Origin: an uncultured Pelagibacteraceae bacterium
GTDB lineage: Bacteria > Pseudomonadota > Alphaproteobacteria > Pelagibacterales > Pelagibacteraceae
Direction of reading: 5' to 3'
DNA length: 64,000 bases
Assembly (NCBI GenBank): GCA_902521005.1
Contig: CABYPZ010000004.1
Coordinates: 1-64,000, forward strand
Part shown: in pieces, positions 33,136 to 41,955 of the stretch
Layout of the letters: the number at the start of each line of letters is the position of its first letter
How positions within the stretch are numbered: position 1 is the stretch's first letter
Program-made: the position numbers and the translations under genes
The notes under the pieces: generated by a model
What the model saw: the letters and a program-made list of their open reading frames with translations, nothing else
What the model was told of the DNA's origin: nothing
Databases searched by the model: none

Positions 33136-33810
33136 TTAGTACTTTTCTTTGAACTCTGAGAAAGAAATAGGTCTCATATACTCCTCATGATTGTAGTAAA
33201 AGTCTTTAAACTTCAAATCTGAAATTTTTTTGCCAATTTTAAGTGTATTTGAATTTTTTTTATTCTGAATTACCGCAATTCCTTCATCAGCAAGACATGT
33301 AAAAATTTCTAAATTAGGATCTCTCCTTAAATCAACAATTGCTTTCCATACATCACCATTCCAATTAAATCTATATCTTGGAACTGCCTGAGCAGATAAA
33401 GATCTAGGCAAACAATCATGAACTAAGATAAAACCATTTTCACTTAAGCATTTTGATGAATTAACTATATCTCTTTTCACTTGGTCGTAAATATGTAAAC
33501 CATCTATAAATACACAGTCATAATTTTTTTTATTCTGCACGAAAAAATCATCACTTGTAATTTTCATGTTTCCCCCAATTACAGGATCAATCCCAATCTT
33601 ATTTTTAATTTTTATTTTTGAGAAAAGTTCATCATCATTGCAACCTACCTCAAGGTAGTTGGAGAACTTATATTTATTATCAAGATACTCTATCAAATCC
33701 CATCTAAACACATTATCAAATTTGAAATCTATTTTTTTTGAAAATCTTTCTTTAAACAAAAAATAATAAATTTTATAAAGCTTTTTTGAAATAGGATTTA
33801 GTTTTTCCAT
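33136..33810 (-). CDS. Class I SAM-dependent methyltransferase of the polysaccharide region
   Basis: The 224-residue protein resembles the Methyltransf_24-type enzymes found among sugar and surface-polysaccharide genes: FSNYLEVGCNDDELFSKI (SAM motif I), VFIDGLHIYDQVKRDIVNSSKCLSENGFILVHDC (motifs III-IV) and a C-terminal Trp/Lys-rich portion (NWNGDVWKAIVDLR). Its gene overlaps the RmlD-like gene by 13 bp, so it is part of the rmlC-rmlD-like transcript, and may methylate a sugar or glycan. Exact acceptor unknown. Confidence 0.72.
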   Translation of the reverse strand: MEKLNPISKKLYKIYYFLFKERFSKKIDFKFDNVFRWDLIEYLDNKYKFSNYLEVGCNDDELFSKIKIKNKIGIDPVIGGNMKITSDDFFVQNKKNYDCVFIDGLHIYDQVKRDIVNSSKCLSENGFILVHDCLPRSLSAQAVPRYRFNWNGDVWKAIVDLRRDPNLEIFTCLADEGIAVIQNKKNSNTLKIGKKISDLKFKDFYYNHEEYMRPISFSEFKEKY

Positions 33811-34508
33811 AATATTTTTTTTAATTTTTTTAGGTTCATAGTTTGATTAAGCGGTAGTGAAGAGCTTTTCTTTCCAGAAATTCTTTTTATGTTTTTTTTT
33901 GTTTTTTTTGCAAAATTAAATACCGATTGAGTAGGGCCACCAACGTTAAGTATGCCTTTTTGGTTTATTATTTTGGGTAAAATTTTAACAAGATCCTCAT
34001 GGAACATAAAATTACTTTTTAAGTCGTAAAAAGCTTTATTATATGGAAATGGTTTTTCAATCATAGTTATTCTTAAAATTAAAGAATTTTTATACATAGA
34101 TACAGCACACTCACCACCTAATTTTGATAAACCATAATTATTAAAAGGTTTTGTTCCATCATTTTCAGAATAATTTCCTTTAGATCCGTTATAAACATAT
34201 CCAGTTGAAAAATAGATTAATTTTATTTTTTTTCTTTTACAAGCTTTTACGATGTTCGCAGTGCCGATGATATTAGCATCAATACTTTTTTCAATATTCT
34301 TTTCATGAATACTCATAGGTCTAGAAAGTCCTGCGCAATGGAAAATTATTTTTGGCTTTACCTTTTTAATTATTTTGTCAATTGAACTATTATTTAAGAT
34401 GTTACATTCTTTTTTGCTAGCAAAGTACAAGTTTAATTTACGATTATATTTTGAAAGAACTTTCGCAAATCTTCCATCACCACCAGTAACTAAAATTTTA
34501 CTTTTCAT
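33798..34508 (-). CDS. RmlD-like NAD(P)-dependent sugar reductase/epimerase
   Basis: Short-chain dehydrogenase fold, 236 residues, shorter than ordinary RmlD (about 285-300). KILVTGGDGRFAKVL is the nucleotide site, IIFHCAGLSRP and FSTGYVYNGSKGNYSEND follow the dTDP-4-dehydrorhamnose reductase pattern, and YGLSKLGGE supplies the YxxxK catalytic pair. With rmlA, rmlB and rmlC in the same region it is the best candidate for the last step of dTDP-rhamnose synthesis, though another deoxysugar is possible because it is truncated relative to RmlD. It overlaps rmlC by 4 bp. Confidence 0.7.
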   Translation of the reverse strand: MKSKILVTGGDGRFAKVLSKYNRKLNLYFASKKECNILNNSSIDKIIKKVKPKIIFHCAGLSRPMSIHEKNIEKSIDANIIGTANIVKACKRKKIKLIYFSTGYVYNGSKGNYSENDGTKPFNNYGLSKLGGECAVSMYKNSLILRITMIEKPFPYNKAFYDLKSNFMFHEDLVKILPKIINQKGILNVGGPTQSVFNFAKKTKKNIKRISGKKSSSLPLNQTMNLKKLKKILWKN

Positions 34509-35047
34509 TTAAAATTCTTATTTTTATACTCAGCAAACCCCATAGCGACCTTATCCCTTTTTGAAATAATTGGATTTTTATATGGCCATTTAATTTTTAA
34601 ATCTTTATCGTTAAATTTTATTGATTTTTCAGATTTTAAATTTCTATATTTTGTACAGCTGTAAAGAACATAATTTTCCTTATCTAAAGTCATAAAGCCA
34701 TGAGCAAAACCTGCTGGAATATATAATGATTTAAAATTTCTTTCACTTAAAACGCATGAAAAATATTTTCCAAAAGTGTTAGAATTCTTTCTCAAATCAA
34801 CTGCTACATCAAAAATTTTACCTTTTAAAACAGAAATATATTTGCCTTGTGGATTTTTTGTTTGGAAATGTAAACCCCTCAATACTTTTTTTTTGGAATA
34901 TGAAAGAATTGAGAGAACGAATTTCTTTTTTAATTTATTCTCCTTTAACAATTCCTTAAGGTATCCCCTTTTATCTTTATAGGGTTTGTTAATATGAACT
35001 ACTAAATCTTTAAATTTTGTTTTTTTAATCATTTTTAATATTTTCAA
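34505..35047 (-). CDS. rmlC: dTDP-4-dehydrorhamnose 3,5-epimerase
   Basis: Cupin epimerase of 180 residues. Motifs DKRGYLKELLKEN, VLRGLHFQTKNPQGKYISVLKG (catalytic His in RGLHFQ), GKIFDVAVDLRKNSNTFGKY and LYIPAGFAHGFMTL are those of RmlC. Acts after RmlB in deoxysugar nucleotide synthesis. The start is MKILKM or the Met six residues later. It is the first gene of a minus-strand set running rmlC, RmlD-like, methyltransferase, and is divergent (57 bp) from a GT2 gene. Confidence 0.92.
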   Translation of the reverse strand: MKILKMIKKTKFKDLVVHINKPYKDKRGYLKELLKENKLKKKFVLSILSYSKKKVLRGLHFQTKNPQGKYISVLKGKIFDVAVDLRKNSNTFGKYFSCVLSERNFKSLYIPAGFAHGFMTLDKENYVLYSCTKYRNLKSEKSIKFNDKDLKIKWPYKNPIISKRDKVAMGFAEYKNKNFK

Positions 35048-35104
35048 ATTTAATGATAATTTTTTTTACAATAATCACTTGTTTAAGTATACTTATTTTT
35101 CTTA

Positions 35105-35959
35105 ATGGATATAAATATAGAAAATACAACATTTATAATAGTTACTTACAAAAGTGAAAAAATTGTTCACGGTTGTATCGATACATTACCAGAAAATTCT
35201 AATAAGATTGTAATAGAAAATTCACAAAATTTACAATTGAAGAAAAATTTAGAAAGTACATACAAAAATTTAAAAGTTATAATAAATGAAAATTCAGGCT
35301 TTGGAGCATCAAATAATTTAGGCATTAAAGAATGCAATACTCAATTTGCATACATTCTTAACCCAGATGTTACATTTAATAAAGATACTTTTGACAATCT
35401 TTGTAAGTCTTGTTTAGATATTTCTGATTTCTCAATAGTCTCGCCTATTCATAGCGATAAAAATTATCCAAATTATAAAATTAAAAAAAAATATAATTTT
35501 ATAAGCGATAATATCATTGAAGTAGATGACTTAGATGGTTTTTCAATGTTAGTAAATAAAAATAATTTTGATGAAAGTGATTATTTTGATGAAAACTTCT
35601 TTCTGTATCTTGAAAATAATGATTTATGCCTGAGAGTAAAAAAAAACAATCGAAAAATTTATGTTATTAAAAATTCTATTATCGAACATAGGGGTGGAGC
35701 TTCATCAGATCCTGACTTTTCTCAAATAGAATATTTAAAAAATTGGCACTGGATGTGGTCAAAATTTTACTACCACCATAAACATGATAGTTATCTTTAC
35801 GCTTTTATGAAAATATTTAAAAATTTAATTTCAGCATTTATTAAAACAATTTTTTATACAATTTTGAGAAACAACAAAAAAAAAGACTTCTATAAAGCTA
35901 GATTAAGTGGATGTATTAATGGATTGTTATTAAAAAAATCTTGGTACAGAATTGATTGA
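35105..35959 (+). CDS. Family 2 glycosyltransferase, rhamnosyltransferase-like
   Basis: GT-A fold transferase, 284 residues: N-terminal FIIVTYKSEKIVHGCIDTLPE, IINENSGFGASNNLGIKE, the DxD-like YILNPDVTF and a C-terminal FFLYLENNDLCLRVKKN with a following HRGGASS, the pattern of WbbL-type rhamnosyltransferases. A hydrophobic stretch near the end (FMKIFKNLISAFIKTIFYTIL) may touch the membrane. Its position beside dTDP-rhamnose genes supports a role in adding a deoxysugar to a surface glycan. The tRNA promoter overlaps its stop codon. Confidence 0.82.
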   Translation: MDINIENTTFIIVTYKSEKIVHGCIDTLPENSNKIVIENSQNLQLKKNLESTYKNLKVIINENSGFGASNNLGIKECNTQFAYILNPDVTFNKDTFDNLCKSCLDISDFSIVSPIHSDKNYPNYKIKKKYNFISDNIIEVDDLDGFSMLVNKNNFDESDYFDENFFLYLENNDLCLRVKKNNRKIYVIKNSIIEHRGGASSDPDFSQIEYLKNWHWMWSKFYYHHKHDSYLYAFMKIFKNLISAFIKTIFYTILRNNKKKDFYKARLSGCINGLLLKKSWYRID

Positions 35960-35983
35960 AACAAATTTTAAAAGTAGTATAAA
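35956..35983 (+). promoter_or_regulatory. Candidate promoter for the tRNA gene
   Basis: TTGAAA (35956-35961) and TATAAA (35978-35983) with a 16-bp spacer lie just before the tRNA, with predicted initiation near 35990. The -35 box overlaps the TGA of the upstream glycosyltransferase gene. Confidence 0.5.
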
Positions 35984-36002
35984 CCAACAATAATAATTAA
36001 GT

Positions 36003-36079
36003 GGCGGGGTAGCTCAGTTGGTTAGAGCGCGGGACTCATAAGCCCGAGGTCAGTGGTTCGATCCCACTTCCCGCTACCA
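36003..36079 (+). tRNA. tRNA with CAT anticodon (elongator Met likely; Ile2 possible)
   Basis: A 77-nt cloverleaf can be folded: 7-bp acceptor GGCGGGG/TCCCGCT with G-U at both ends, D-arm GCTC...GAGC, anticodon loop CTCATAA, T-arm AGTGG/CCACT with TTCGATC loop, discriminator A and an encoded CCA. It is not the initiator, which has a C1-A72-type mismatch and three G-C pairs closing the anticodon stem. Positions 31 and 39 are A and G, an unpaired base of the anticodon stem. Met versus lysidine-modified Ile cannot be settled by eye. The 3' end is only 4 bp from the stop codon of the convergent GNAT gene. Confidence 0.93.
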
Positions 36080-36083
36080 AAAT

Positions 36084-36638
36084 TTATTTATATTCAAAGT
36101 TTTGTGTATTTTCATTAACACTTACTAGTTTTGCTCCATTTCGAAGATGAAAATTTTTTGCCATTTCTGTAAGTGGCGAAAGTGTAACTAATCTATTTAA
36201 GTGATTTGATTTTTTTATCATTTTAAAAACTTCTTTAACTATTAATTTGCCTCCACCTTTTTTTTTAGACCATACAGTATATGCCACTGCAATCTGTCCA
36301 ACTTTTTGGCCTCTTAAAGCACTCTGTAAAAAAGCATCTTGGCTTAATTTATCTAAATCATTAACAGATTTTGGGATTTTATTTGTAAACGCGAAACACA
36401 TCACTGCATGTATTTGATCTTTGTATTTTACACCGTAAATTTTTCTTCCGTAAGAGGTTCTAAATTTATTGTCTAATTCTGGTCTAACAGGATCCTCTGA
36501 AGTATCACATTCATCAAGATCTACCAATTCAGCCCCTCTAACCCAGTGAAAAAAATTTTTTAGTTCTTTTTTAAAAATCTCTTTGTTTTTTTTGATGCTT
36601 TCTTTTATTCTAGGTTTAATTGTACTAATATTTTTCAT
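36084..36638 (-). CDS. GNAT-like acetyltransferase-fold protein
   Basis: The 184-residue protein has the core GNAT pattern in its second half: IYGVKYKDQIHAVMCFAF (beta strand with acceptor region), VGQIAVAYTVWSKKKGGGKLIVKEVFKMIK (the pyrophosphate-binding loop, KKGGGK) and a late ATP/CoA-fold strand RLVTLSPLTEMAKNFHLRNGAKLV. The N-terminal 40 residues are very basic and helical. Acceptor unknown; nearby surface-sugar genes suggest a link but there is no direct sign. It converges on the tRNA gene. Confidence 0.55.
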   Translation of the reverse strand: MKNISTIKPRIKESIKKNKEIFKKELKNFFHWVRGAELVDLDECDTSEDPVRPELDNKFRTSYGRKIYGVKYKDQIHAVMCFAFTNKIPKSVNDLDKLSQDAFLQSALRGQKVGQIAVAYTVWSKKKGGGKLIVKEVFKMIKKSNHLNRLVTLSPLTEMAKNFHLRNGAKLVSVNENTQNFEYK

Positions 36639-36703
36639 ATCCTCTTAATATAATTTAAATTAGATTAAAGAAATGTTAATTATGAAGCATAGGTATGCAG
36701 TAA

Positions 36704-38137
36704 ATGAATTTATATATGATTAAATCTAATTCTATTCTAAATTTTGTTTTAATTCTTTCATTAATAACTGGAGTATTTTTAAGATTATATAACATAAACC
36801 ATGATAATCTTTGGATAGATGAAATGGCTACTTTTTGGGTTACTGATCCATCTATTTCATTTAAAGAAATGCTAGACAGACATAGTGCAACTGAACTTGC
36901 ACCCCAATTTTACTATATTTTAATTTATTTCATTCATAATATTTTTGGTTATAGCCCAGATATTGCAAGATATTTTTCATCCGTAACAGGAATATTAAGC
37001 ATCTTTACTATTGGATACTTGGTTAAAATATTGAAAGATAATGGTTCTTTTAAACTAAGTATTTTTTTAGTTAGTTTTAATGTTTTTTTGATTTCTTATT
37101 CTATGGAGATGAGAACATATATGTTGATGTTTTTTATTTCATCACTCTCTTTAATATTTATATTGAAATATTTTAAAACTAAAAAAAATTATTTTTTATT
37201 ATTATTTTTTATCACTCAAGTTTGTTCAACATTTACTCATCCTTTTTCTGTTATTGTATTTGCCTCAATAGCAATTTTACCATTTTACCAATATATATTA
37301 AGACGTACCTATGAAAAAAATTTTATTATTACTCTAGTTTTTACTGGTATCTCAGTCTTAGTAATCATTTTTATATATTATTTTAATTTAAAAATAAGTA
37401 GTGATTATCTATGGAACGAACAGCCTACTTTTAAATTTTTTACAAACTTATATTTTTCTCAGTATTTTGGCTCTAGAGCTCTTGGAATAATACATTTAAT
37501 TATTTTATTATTTCTTATATTTAAATTTAGAATTAAAATTTTGAAAAATGATTTTCTATTCATTTTACTGATACTATTTATTTTATCTTACTTTATTCCT
37601 CTTATATATGGATTATATAAACCGATAATAACTTCAAAATATATAATATTTGTTTTAATACCAATAATAGTTTTAATATCAGTCTTAGTTAATGAATTGG
37701 AAAATAAAATCTTAAAAAATTTTTTAATTTCATTAATTATATTGACAACTATTGGTAATCAATTTACTGAGCAAAATTTCAAGCAATTTTTTGAAAATAG
37801 GAAACATTTTAAACCTCAGTATGATTTAGCCTTAAAATATATAAATGAATCGAACTATAAAAATTTCTACGTAGATCTTAATTTTGCAAAAACTGACAAT
37901 TTAAAAAGAAATTATTTATTAATGTATAAAAATTATTTAGAATTTATGTCAAAAAAAAATAATTATAATGAGATACAATATGCTCAAAAGGATCAAAATT
38001 ATAACTCAAGTCAGGTATGGATTTTATGCTCACATATAGTTTATGGAGATAATTGTAAAAAATCATTAGTCAATCAAACAATTTTAGAAGAAAGACAGTT
38101 TCAAAACCTCTATTTAACATTAGTAACAATTGATTAA
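36704..38137 (+). CDS. GT-C-type membrane glycosyltransferase (ArnT/PMT-like)
   Basis: Integral membrane protein, 477 residues, with about ten or more hydrophobic segments. The first loop has NHDNLWIDEMATFWV with acidic residues (DE) and HSATELAPQFYYILIY, typical of lipid-linked-sugar transferases of the dolichyl-phosphate-mannose mannosyltransferase/ArnT class. The C-terminal soluble part (about 360-477) is polar. Start ATG at 36704; a Met four residues later is an alternative. Between the two rml blocks it may transfer a sugar in the periplasm. Confidence 0.75.
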   Translation: MNLYMIKSNSILNFVLILSLITGVFLRLYNINHDNLWIDEMATFWVTDPSISFKEMLDRHSATELAPQFYYILIYFIHNIFGYSPDIARYFSSVTGILSIFTIGYLVKILKDNGSFKLSIFLVSFNVFLISYSMEMRTYMLMFFISSLSLIFILKYFKTKKNYFLLLFFITQVCSTFTHPFSVIVFASIAILPFYQYILRRTYEKNFIITLVFTGISVLVIIFIYYFNLKISSDYLWNEQPTFKFFTNLYFSQYFGSRALGIIHLIILLFLIFKFRIKILKNDFLFILLILFILSYFIPLIYGLYKPIITSKYIIFVLIPIIVLISVLVNELENKILKNFLISLIILTTIGNQFTEQNFKQFFENRKHFKPQYDLALKYINESNYKNFYVDLNFAKTDNLKRNYLLMYKNYLEFMSKKNNYNEIQYAQKDQNYNSSQVWILCSHIVYGDNCKKSLVNQTILEERQFQNLYLTLVTID

Positions 38138-39004
38138 TTAAATTAATTTTTTTAAATATTTTGAATATTCACAATTACCATAAAACTTAATAGAAGCATT
38201 AATGTGTTTTTTTGATATCCATTTATTTTTAAGAGCAATTTCTTCTAGACAAGCAACATTTTTTTTACTTTTTTGCTGAATTGATGAAACAAATTTATTA
38301 GTTTTATAATAATCATCTATTGAACCAGCATCAAACCAATATGTACCTTTTCCTGTTGAAGTAGCATAAAGTTCTTTTTTGTTTAGGTACATTTTAAGTA
38401 AATCAGTAATCTCAAGCTCTCCTCTAGTTGAGGGTTTTAATTTTTTTGAAAATTCAACAACCCTACTATCAAAAAAATACAAACCAGTAATCGCAAGGTT
38501 TGAGTACTTTTTTTTTGGTTTTTCTTTAATTCCTAATATCTGATTTTTAGAGTTTGTCTTGGCTACACCAAACAAATGTGGATTTTTAACTTTATGCAAG
38601 AAAACTTCAGCACCATTTTTTAATTGATTTGAGTTTTTAAGTTTTCTATTTAAAGAATTTCCATAAAAAAAATTATCTCCTAAAATCAAAGCTACATTAT
38701 TTTTTCCTATAAATTTTTTTCCTAAAATAAAAGCATCTGGCAAACCTTTTGGATAGGATTGTTCCTTGTATTTAATTTTAATACCTAAGTTTTTTCCATT
38801 TGGTAAAAGTTTTTTATAAGTCTTTGTCTCTCCTTTATTAACTATAATTAAAATATCTTTTATTTTAGCCATCATTAAAATCGATAATGAGTAATAAATT
38901 ATAGGTTTGTCATAAATTGGTAAAAGTTGTTTATTTACTGATTTTGTTAAAGGACTCATTCGTGTTCCGTGACCACCAGACAAAACTATTCCTTTATTGA
39001 TCAT
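38138..39004 (-). CDS. rmlA: Glucose-1-phosphate thymidylyltransferase
   Basis: Makes dTDP-glucose from dTTP and glucose-1-phosphate. The 288-residue protein has the nucleotidyltransferase motif LSGGHGTRMSPLTKSVNKQLLP (about 8-29), YKEQSYPKGLPDAFILGKKFI, LILGDNFFYG (metal Asp) and TGLYFFDSRVVEFSKKLKPSTRGELEITDLL. It overlaps rmlB by 4 bp. Length and motifs are normal for RmlA. It ends one base after the convergent GT-C gene. Confidence 0.93.
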   Translation of the reverse strand: MINKGIVLSGGHGTRMSPLTKSVNKQLLPIYDKPIIYYSLSILMMAKIKDILIIVNKGETKTYKKLLPNGKNLGIKIKYKEQSYPKGLPDAFILGKKFIGKNNVALILGDNFFYGNSLNRKLKNSNQLKNGAEVFLHKVKNPHLFGVAKTNSKNQILGIKEKPKKKYSNLAITGLYFFDSRVVEFSKKLKPSTRGELEITDLLKMYLNKKELYATSTGKGTYWFDAGSIDDYYKTNKFVSSIQQKSKKNVACLEEIALKNKWISKKHINASIKFYGNCEYSKYLKKLI

Positions 39005-40023
39005 TTGGTAATACCTAGTCTTCTAAGAATATCTTTTTTGTTCAATTTAGCGAAATATTTATAATTATTTTGGTACCATTCAAATGTTTCATTAAGACCT
39101 TTATTGATATTTGTTTTTGGTTTCCATTTTAGTGAATTCATAATTTTACTACTATCTAATGAATATCTAGTGTCATGACCTGGTCTGTCTTTAACAAATT
39201 TAATTTTTACATTTTTGCCAATATTTATTTTACTTTTTGCTAATTTAACTAGTTTTAAAACCAATAATTTATTTTTTAAAATATTACCTGAACCAATATT
39301 ATAAAAATTTCCTATGGAACCTTGTTTATAAATTTTAAATAGAGCTTCACAATGATCTTTTACGTATATCCACTCTCTTTCATTGATACCACGACCATAG
39401 ATCGGAAGATTTCTATTATTAAAAATATTATAAATTATTTTTGGAATTAGTTTTTCAGGATGTTGCTTCGGTCCATAATTATTTGAACAATTTGTAATTA
39501 TACCTGGAAAATCAAATGTTCTTATATAAGAATAAACTAAATGATCTGAAGACGCCTTAGATGCAGCATATGGTGAACTTGGTTTGTAAGAATCTTTTTC
39601 TTTCGATTTTCCTTTTATTTTATCTCCGTAGACTTCATCAGTTGAAATATGTACGAATTTAAATTTTTTATTCTTTTTTGTGTAATTTTTACAAACTTGC
39701 AGTAAAGAAAAAACACCAGTTATATTACTTGAGATAAAATGTTTTGCATTATCAATAGATCTGTCTACGTGAGTTTCTGCAGCTAAATTAAAGACACAAA
39801 CTGGTTTATATTTATTTAAAATTTTTGAAATTTTAGATTGGTTATTTATATCACATTTAATAAATTTATAATTCTTATTATCTTTAAAATCTTTTGTATT
39901 ATAAAAATTAGAGGAATAACTAACTTTATCTATATTAATTACTTTACAATTATTTTTTAACAGTAGCTCAATTAAATTACTTCCTATAAAACCAAGACCA
40001 CCAGTGACTAATAATGTTTTCAT
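39001..40023 (-). CDS. rmlB: dTDP-glucose 4,6-dehydratase
   Basis: Extended short-chain dehydrogenase, 340 residues. TGGLGFIGSNLIELLL binds NAD, FKFVHISTDEVYGD contains the active-site Thr-Asp-Glu triad, and SPYAASKASSDHLVYSY gives the YxxxK pair; NCSNNYGPKQHPEKLIP is the substrate loop. Produces dTDP-4-keto-6-deoxyglucose for RmlC/RmlD. It begins the rmlB-rmlA unit; 45 bp separate it from the apt gene upstream on the same strand. Confidence 0.94.
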   Translation of the reverse strand: MKTLLVTGGLGFIGSNLIELLLKNNCKVINIDKVSYSSNFYNTKDFKDNKNYKFIKCDINNQSKISKILNKYKPVCVFNLAAETHVDRSIDNAKHFISSNITGVFSLLQVCKNYTKKNKKFKFVHISTDEVYGDKIKGKSKEKDSYKPSSPYAASKASSDHLVYSYIRTFDFPGIITNCSNNYGPKQHPEKLIPKIIYNIFNNRNLPIYGRGINEREWIYVKDHCEALFKIYKQGSIGNFYNIGSGNILKNKLLVLKLVKLAKSKINIGKNVKIKFVKDRPGHDTRYSLDSSKIMNSLKWKPKTNINKGLNETFEWYQNNYKYFAKLNKKDILRRLGITK

Positions 40024-40068
40024 TATAATTATTTTACAATAGCTATTTTTAGTTCCTAAACAACAACT

Positions 40069-40596
40069 CTAATGGCCAGGAAATTCAATTAAATTCTCAA
40101 TTTTATATCCTTCTTTAATCAAATCATCGCATCCGCCTAAGTCAAAAAGATTTATAACAAATATAAACGCTGAAATGTTTCCTTTTGACATTTCAATAAG
40201 TTTTGCAGCAGCTTTTGCTGTTCCTCCAGTAGCAATTAGATCGTCAATAATTAATACAGAGTCATTTTCATCTATAGAATCTTTATGCATTTCGATTGTT
40301 GCTGTTCCATACTCAAGTTCAAAATCTACAGAATAAGTATCTGCAGGTAATTTATTTTTTTTTCTTAATAATATAAATGGTTTTTTTAATAAATAGGAAA
40401 CAGCAGAAGCAAAAACAAATCCCCGGGATTCGATTGCTGCAATTTTATCAATTTTATAATTTTTTGATCTTTGCACAATTTGATTTATTGTTTCAGCAAA
40501 TGCAGTTTCATTTTTGATTAAAGTTGTAATGTCCCTAAATAAAATACCTTTTTTTGGATAGTCTGGAATTGATCTAATATATTCTTTTAAATCCAT
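40069..40596 (-). CDS. apt: Adenine phosphoribosyltransferase
   Basis: Salvages adenine to AMP with PRPP. The 175-residue protein has IPDYPKKGILFRDITTLI (about 10-27), IAAIESRGFVFASAVSYLL, the KKPFILLRKKNKLPADTY flexible loop and the PRPP motif VLIIDDLIATGGTAKAAAKLI (about 118-138). It is divergent from mtnP with a 40-bp gap. MtnP releases adenine, so the divergent pair makes functional sense as a single salvage module. Confidence 0.94.
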   Translation of the reverse strand: MDLKEYIRSIPDYPKKGILFRDITTLIKNETAFAETINQIVQRSKNYKIDKIAAIESRGFVFASAVSYLLKKPFILLRKKNKLPADTYSVDFELEYGTATIEMHKDSIDENDSVLIIDDLIATGGTAKAAAKLIEMSKGNISAFIFVINLFDLGGCDDLIKEGYKIENLIEFPGH

Positions 40597-40636
40597 AAAT
40601 TTTTGAGTTATAAATAATTAAATCATTTTAAATAAT

Positions 40637-41506
40637 ATGACAAACAAATTAGCTATAATTGGTGGAAGTGGGTTGTATGACGTTGAAGATTTTAAAGATA
40701 GGGAGTTTTTAGATATCAAAACACCCTGGGGATCTCCCTCAGATCAAATATTAAAAACAAAATTTAATGAAAAAGAAGTTTTTTTTCTTCCTAGACATGG
40801 GAAAGGTCATTTTATATCCCCTTCAAAAATAAATTTTAGAGCAAATATAGATGCACTTAAACAATTGGGAGTTACTGATATTGTATCAGTCTCTGCCGTA
40901 GGGTCTTTAAAAGAAGATTTGCCCCCAGGAAAATTTGTAATTATTGATCAATTTATTGATAGAACTTTTGCAAGAAACAAAACTTTTTTTGATGACGAAA
41001 TAGTTGCTCATGTATCAATGGCTCATCCTACCTCAGTTGGATTAATGAATGCATGTGAAGAGTCAATTAAAAAAGAAAATATATCTTATCAAAGAGGGGG
41101 GACTTATGTTGTTATGGAGGGACCTCAATTTTCAACATTAGCAGAGTCTAATCTTTATAGATCCTGGAAAGCAGATGTAATTGGAATGACAAATATGCCT
41201 GAAGCAAAATTAGCTAGAGAATCTGAAATAAGATATGCATCAGTATCTATGGTAACTGATTATGATTGTTGGCACCCTGATCATGAAAATGTTGATGTAC
41301 AATCAGTAATAAAAGTCTTGTTAGGCAATGCTCAAAAAGCAAAAAATATGATTAAAAACCTAATTGAAAATTTTGAAAATCATATTGATCCAAAAGATCC
41401 TACAAATAATTGTTTAGATGTTGCAATTATTACAGCCCCAGAAAAAAGAACTCAAAAAACAAAAAATAAACTTAAAACTGTAGCTGGAAGAGTTTTAAAT
41501 AAATGA
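40637..41506 (+). CDS. mtnP: 5'-methylthioadenosine phosphorylase
   Basis: Cleaves MTA with phosphate to adenine and 5-methylthioribose-1-phosphate. The 289-residue protein shows LAIIGGSGLYDVEDF, PRHGKGHFISPSKINFRANIDAL, VSVSAVGSLKEDLPPG and EGPQFSTLAESNLYRSW, then GMTNMPEAKLARE, all as in MTAP-type trimeric phosphorylases rather than PNP. The start of a five-gene string joined by ATGA overlaps. MTA would come from the spermidine synthase encoded at the end of the same string. Confidence 0.94.
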   Translation: MTNKLAIIGGSGLYDVEDFKDREFLDIKTPWGSPSDQILKTKFNEKEVFFLPRHGKGHFISPSKINFRANIDALKQLGVTDIVSVSAVGSLKEDLPPGKFVIIDQFIDRTFARNKTFFDDEIVAHVSMAHPTSVGLMNACEESIKKENISYQRGGTYVVMEGPQFSTLAESNLYRSWKADVIGMTNMPEAKLARESEIRYASVSMVTDYDCWHPDHENVDVQSVIKVLLGNAQKAKNMIKNLIENFENHIDPKDPTNNCLDVAIITAPEKRTQKTKNKLKTVAGRVLNK

Positions 41507-41955
41507 GGAAAAATAATGTTTTAAATGGAACTTGTGGTTGTGGAAATGTAAAATATAAAATTATTGGTAAACCTTTATTTACCCAAGCATGTCACTGCAA
41601 GGACTGCAAAAAATCAACTGGATCTTCATTTGTTATTCATACTATGGTTCTTGAAAATGATTTTCAGGTAAATGGAGATATTGCATCAATAGAATTACCA
41701 ACAGGTAGTGGAAAAGGTGTTAATGCTTATTTCTGTATTATTTGTGGTGTGTATTTATTCTGTAAATATAATATATCGAAAGGTAGAGTTGCTGTCAGAA
41801 CTCAAACCTTAGAAAATTCAATTGAACCTCAAGCACATATTTTTGTAAAAGATAAAGACCCATGGATTCAAATTACAAACAAAGAAATTTGTCATGATAA
41901 AATGTATGACAGGGAAAAAACTTGGCCAAATGAAAGTCTTGAGAGGATCAAATGA
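41503..41955 (+). CDS. GFA-family (glutathione-dependent formaldehyde-activating/CENP-V-like) zinc protein
   Basis: The 150-residue beta-rich zinc protein has the family cysteines: GTCGCGNVKYKI (about 9-20), the ACHCKDCKKSTGSSF motif (about 31-45) and a later FCIICGVYLF pair. Relatives include the formaldehyde-activating Gfa and proteins of unknown role. It overlaps mtnP (ATGA) and mtnA (ATGA), so it is translated as part of the MTA salvage operon. A role in handling a small aldehyde is a reasonable inference because the pathway may yield methylthioacetaldehyde. Confidence 0.83.
   Translation: MRKNNVLNGTCGCGNVKYKIIGKPLFTQACHCKDCKKSTGSSFVIHTMVLENDFQVNGDIASIELPTGSGKGVNAYFCIICGVYLFCKYNISKGRVAVRTQTLENSIEPQAHIFVKDKDPWIQITNKEICHDKMYDREKTWPNESLERIK

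Noticed and set aside
36003-36079. Initiator tRNA-fMet
   Set aside because: Acceptor starts with G1-U72 pairing rather than a mismatched C1, and the anticodon stem lacks the three consecutive G-C pairs next to the loop.
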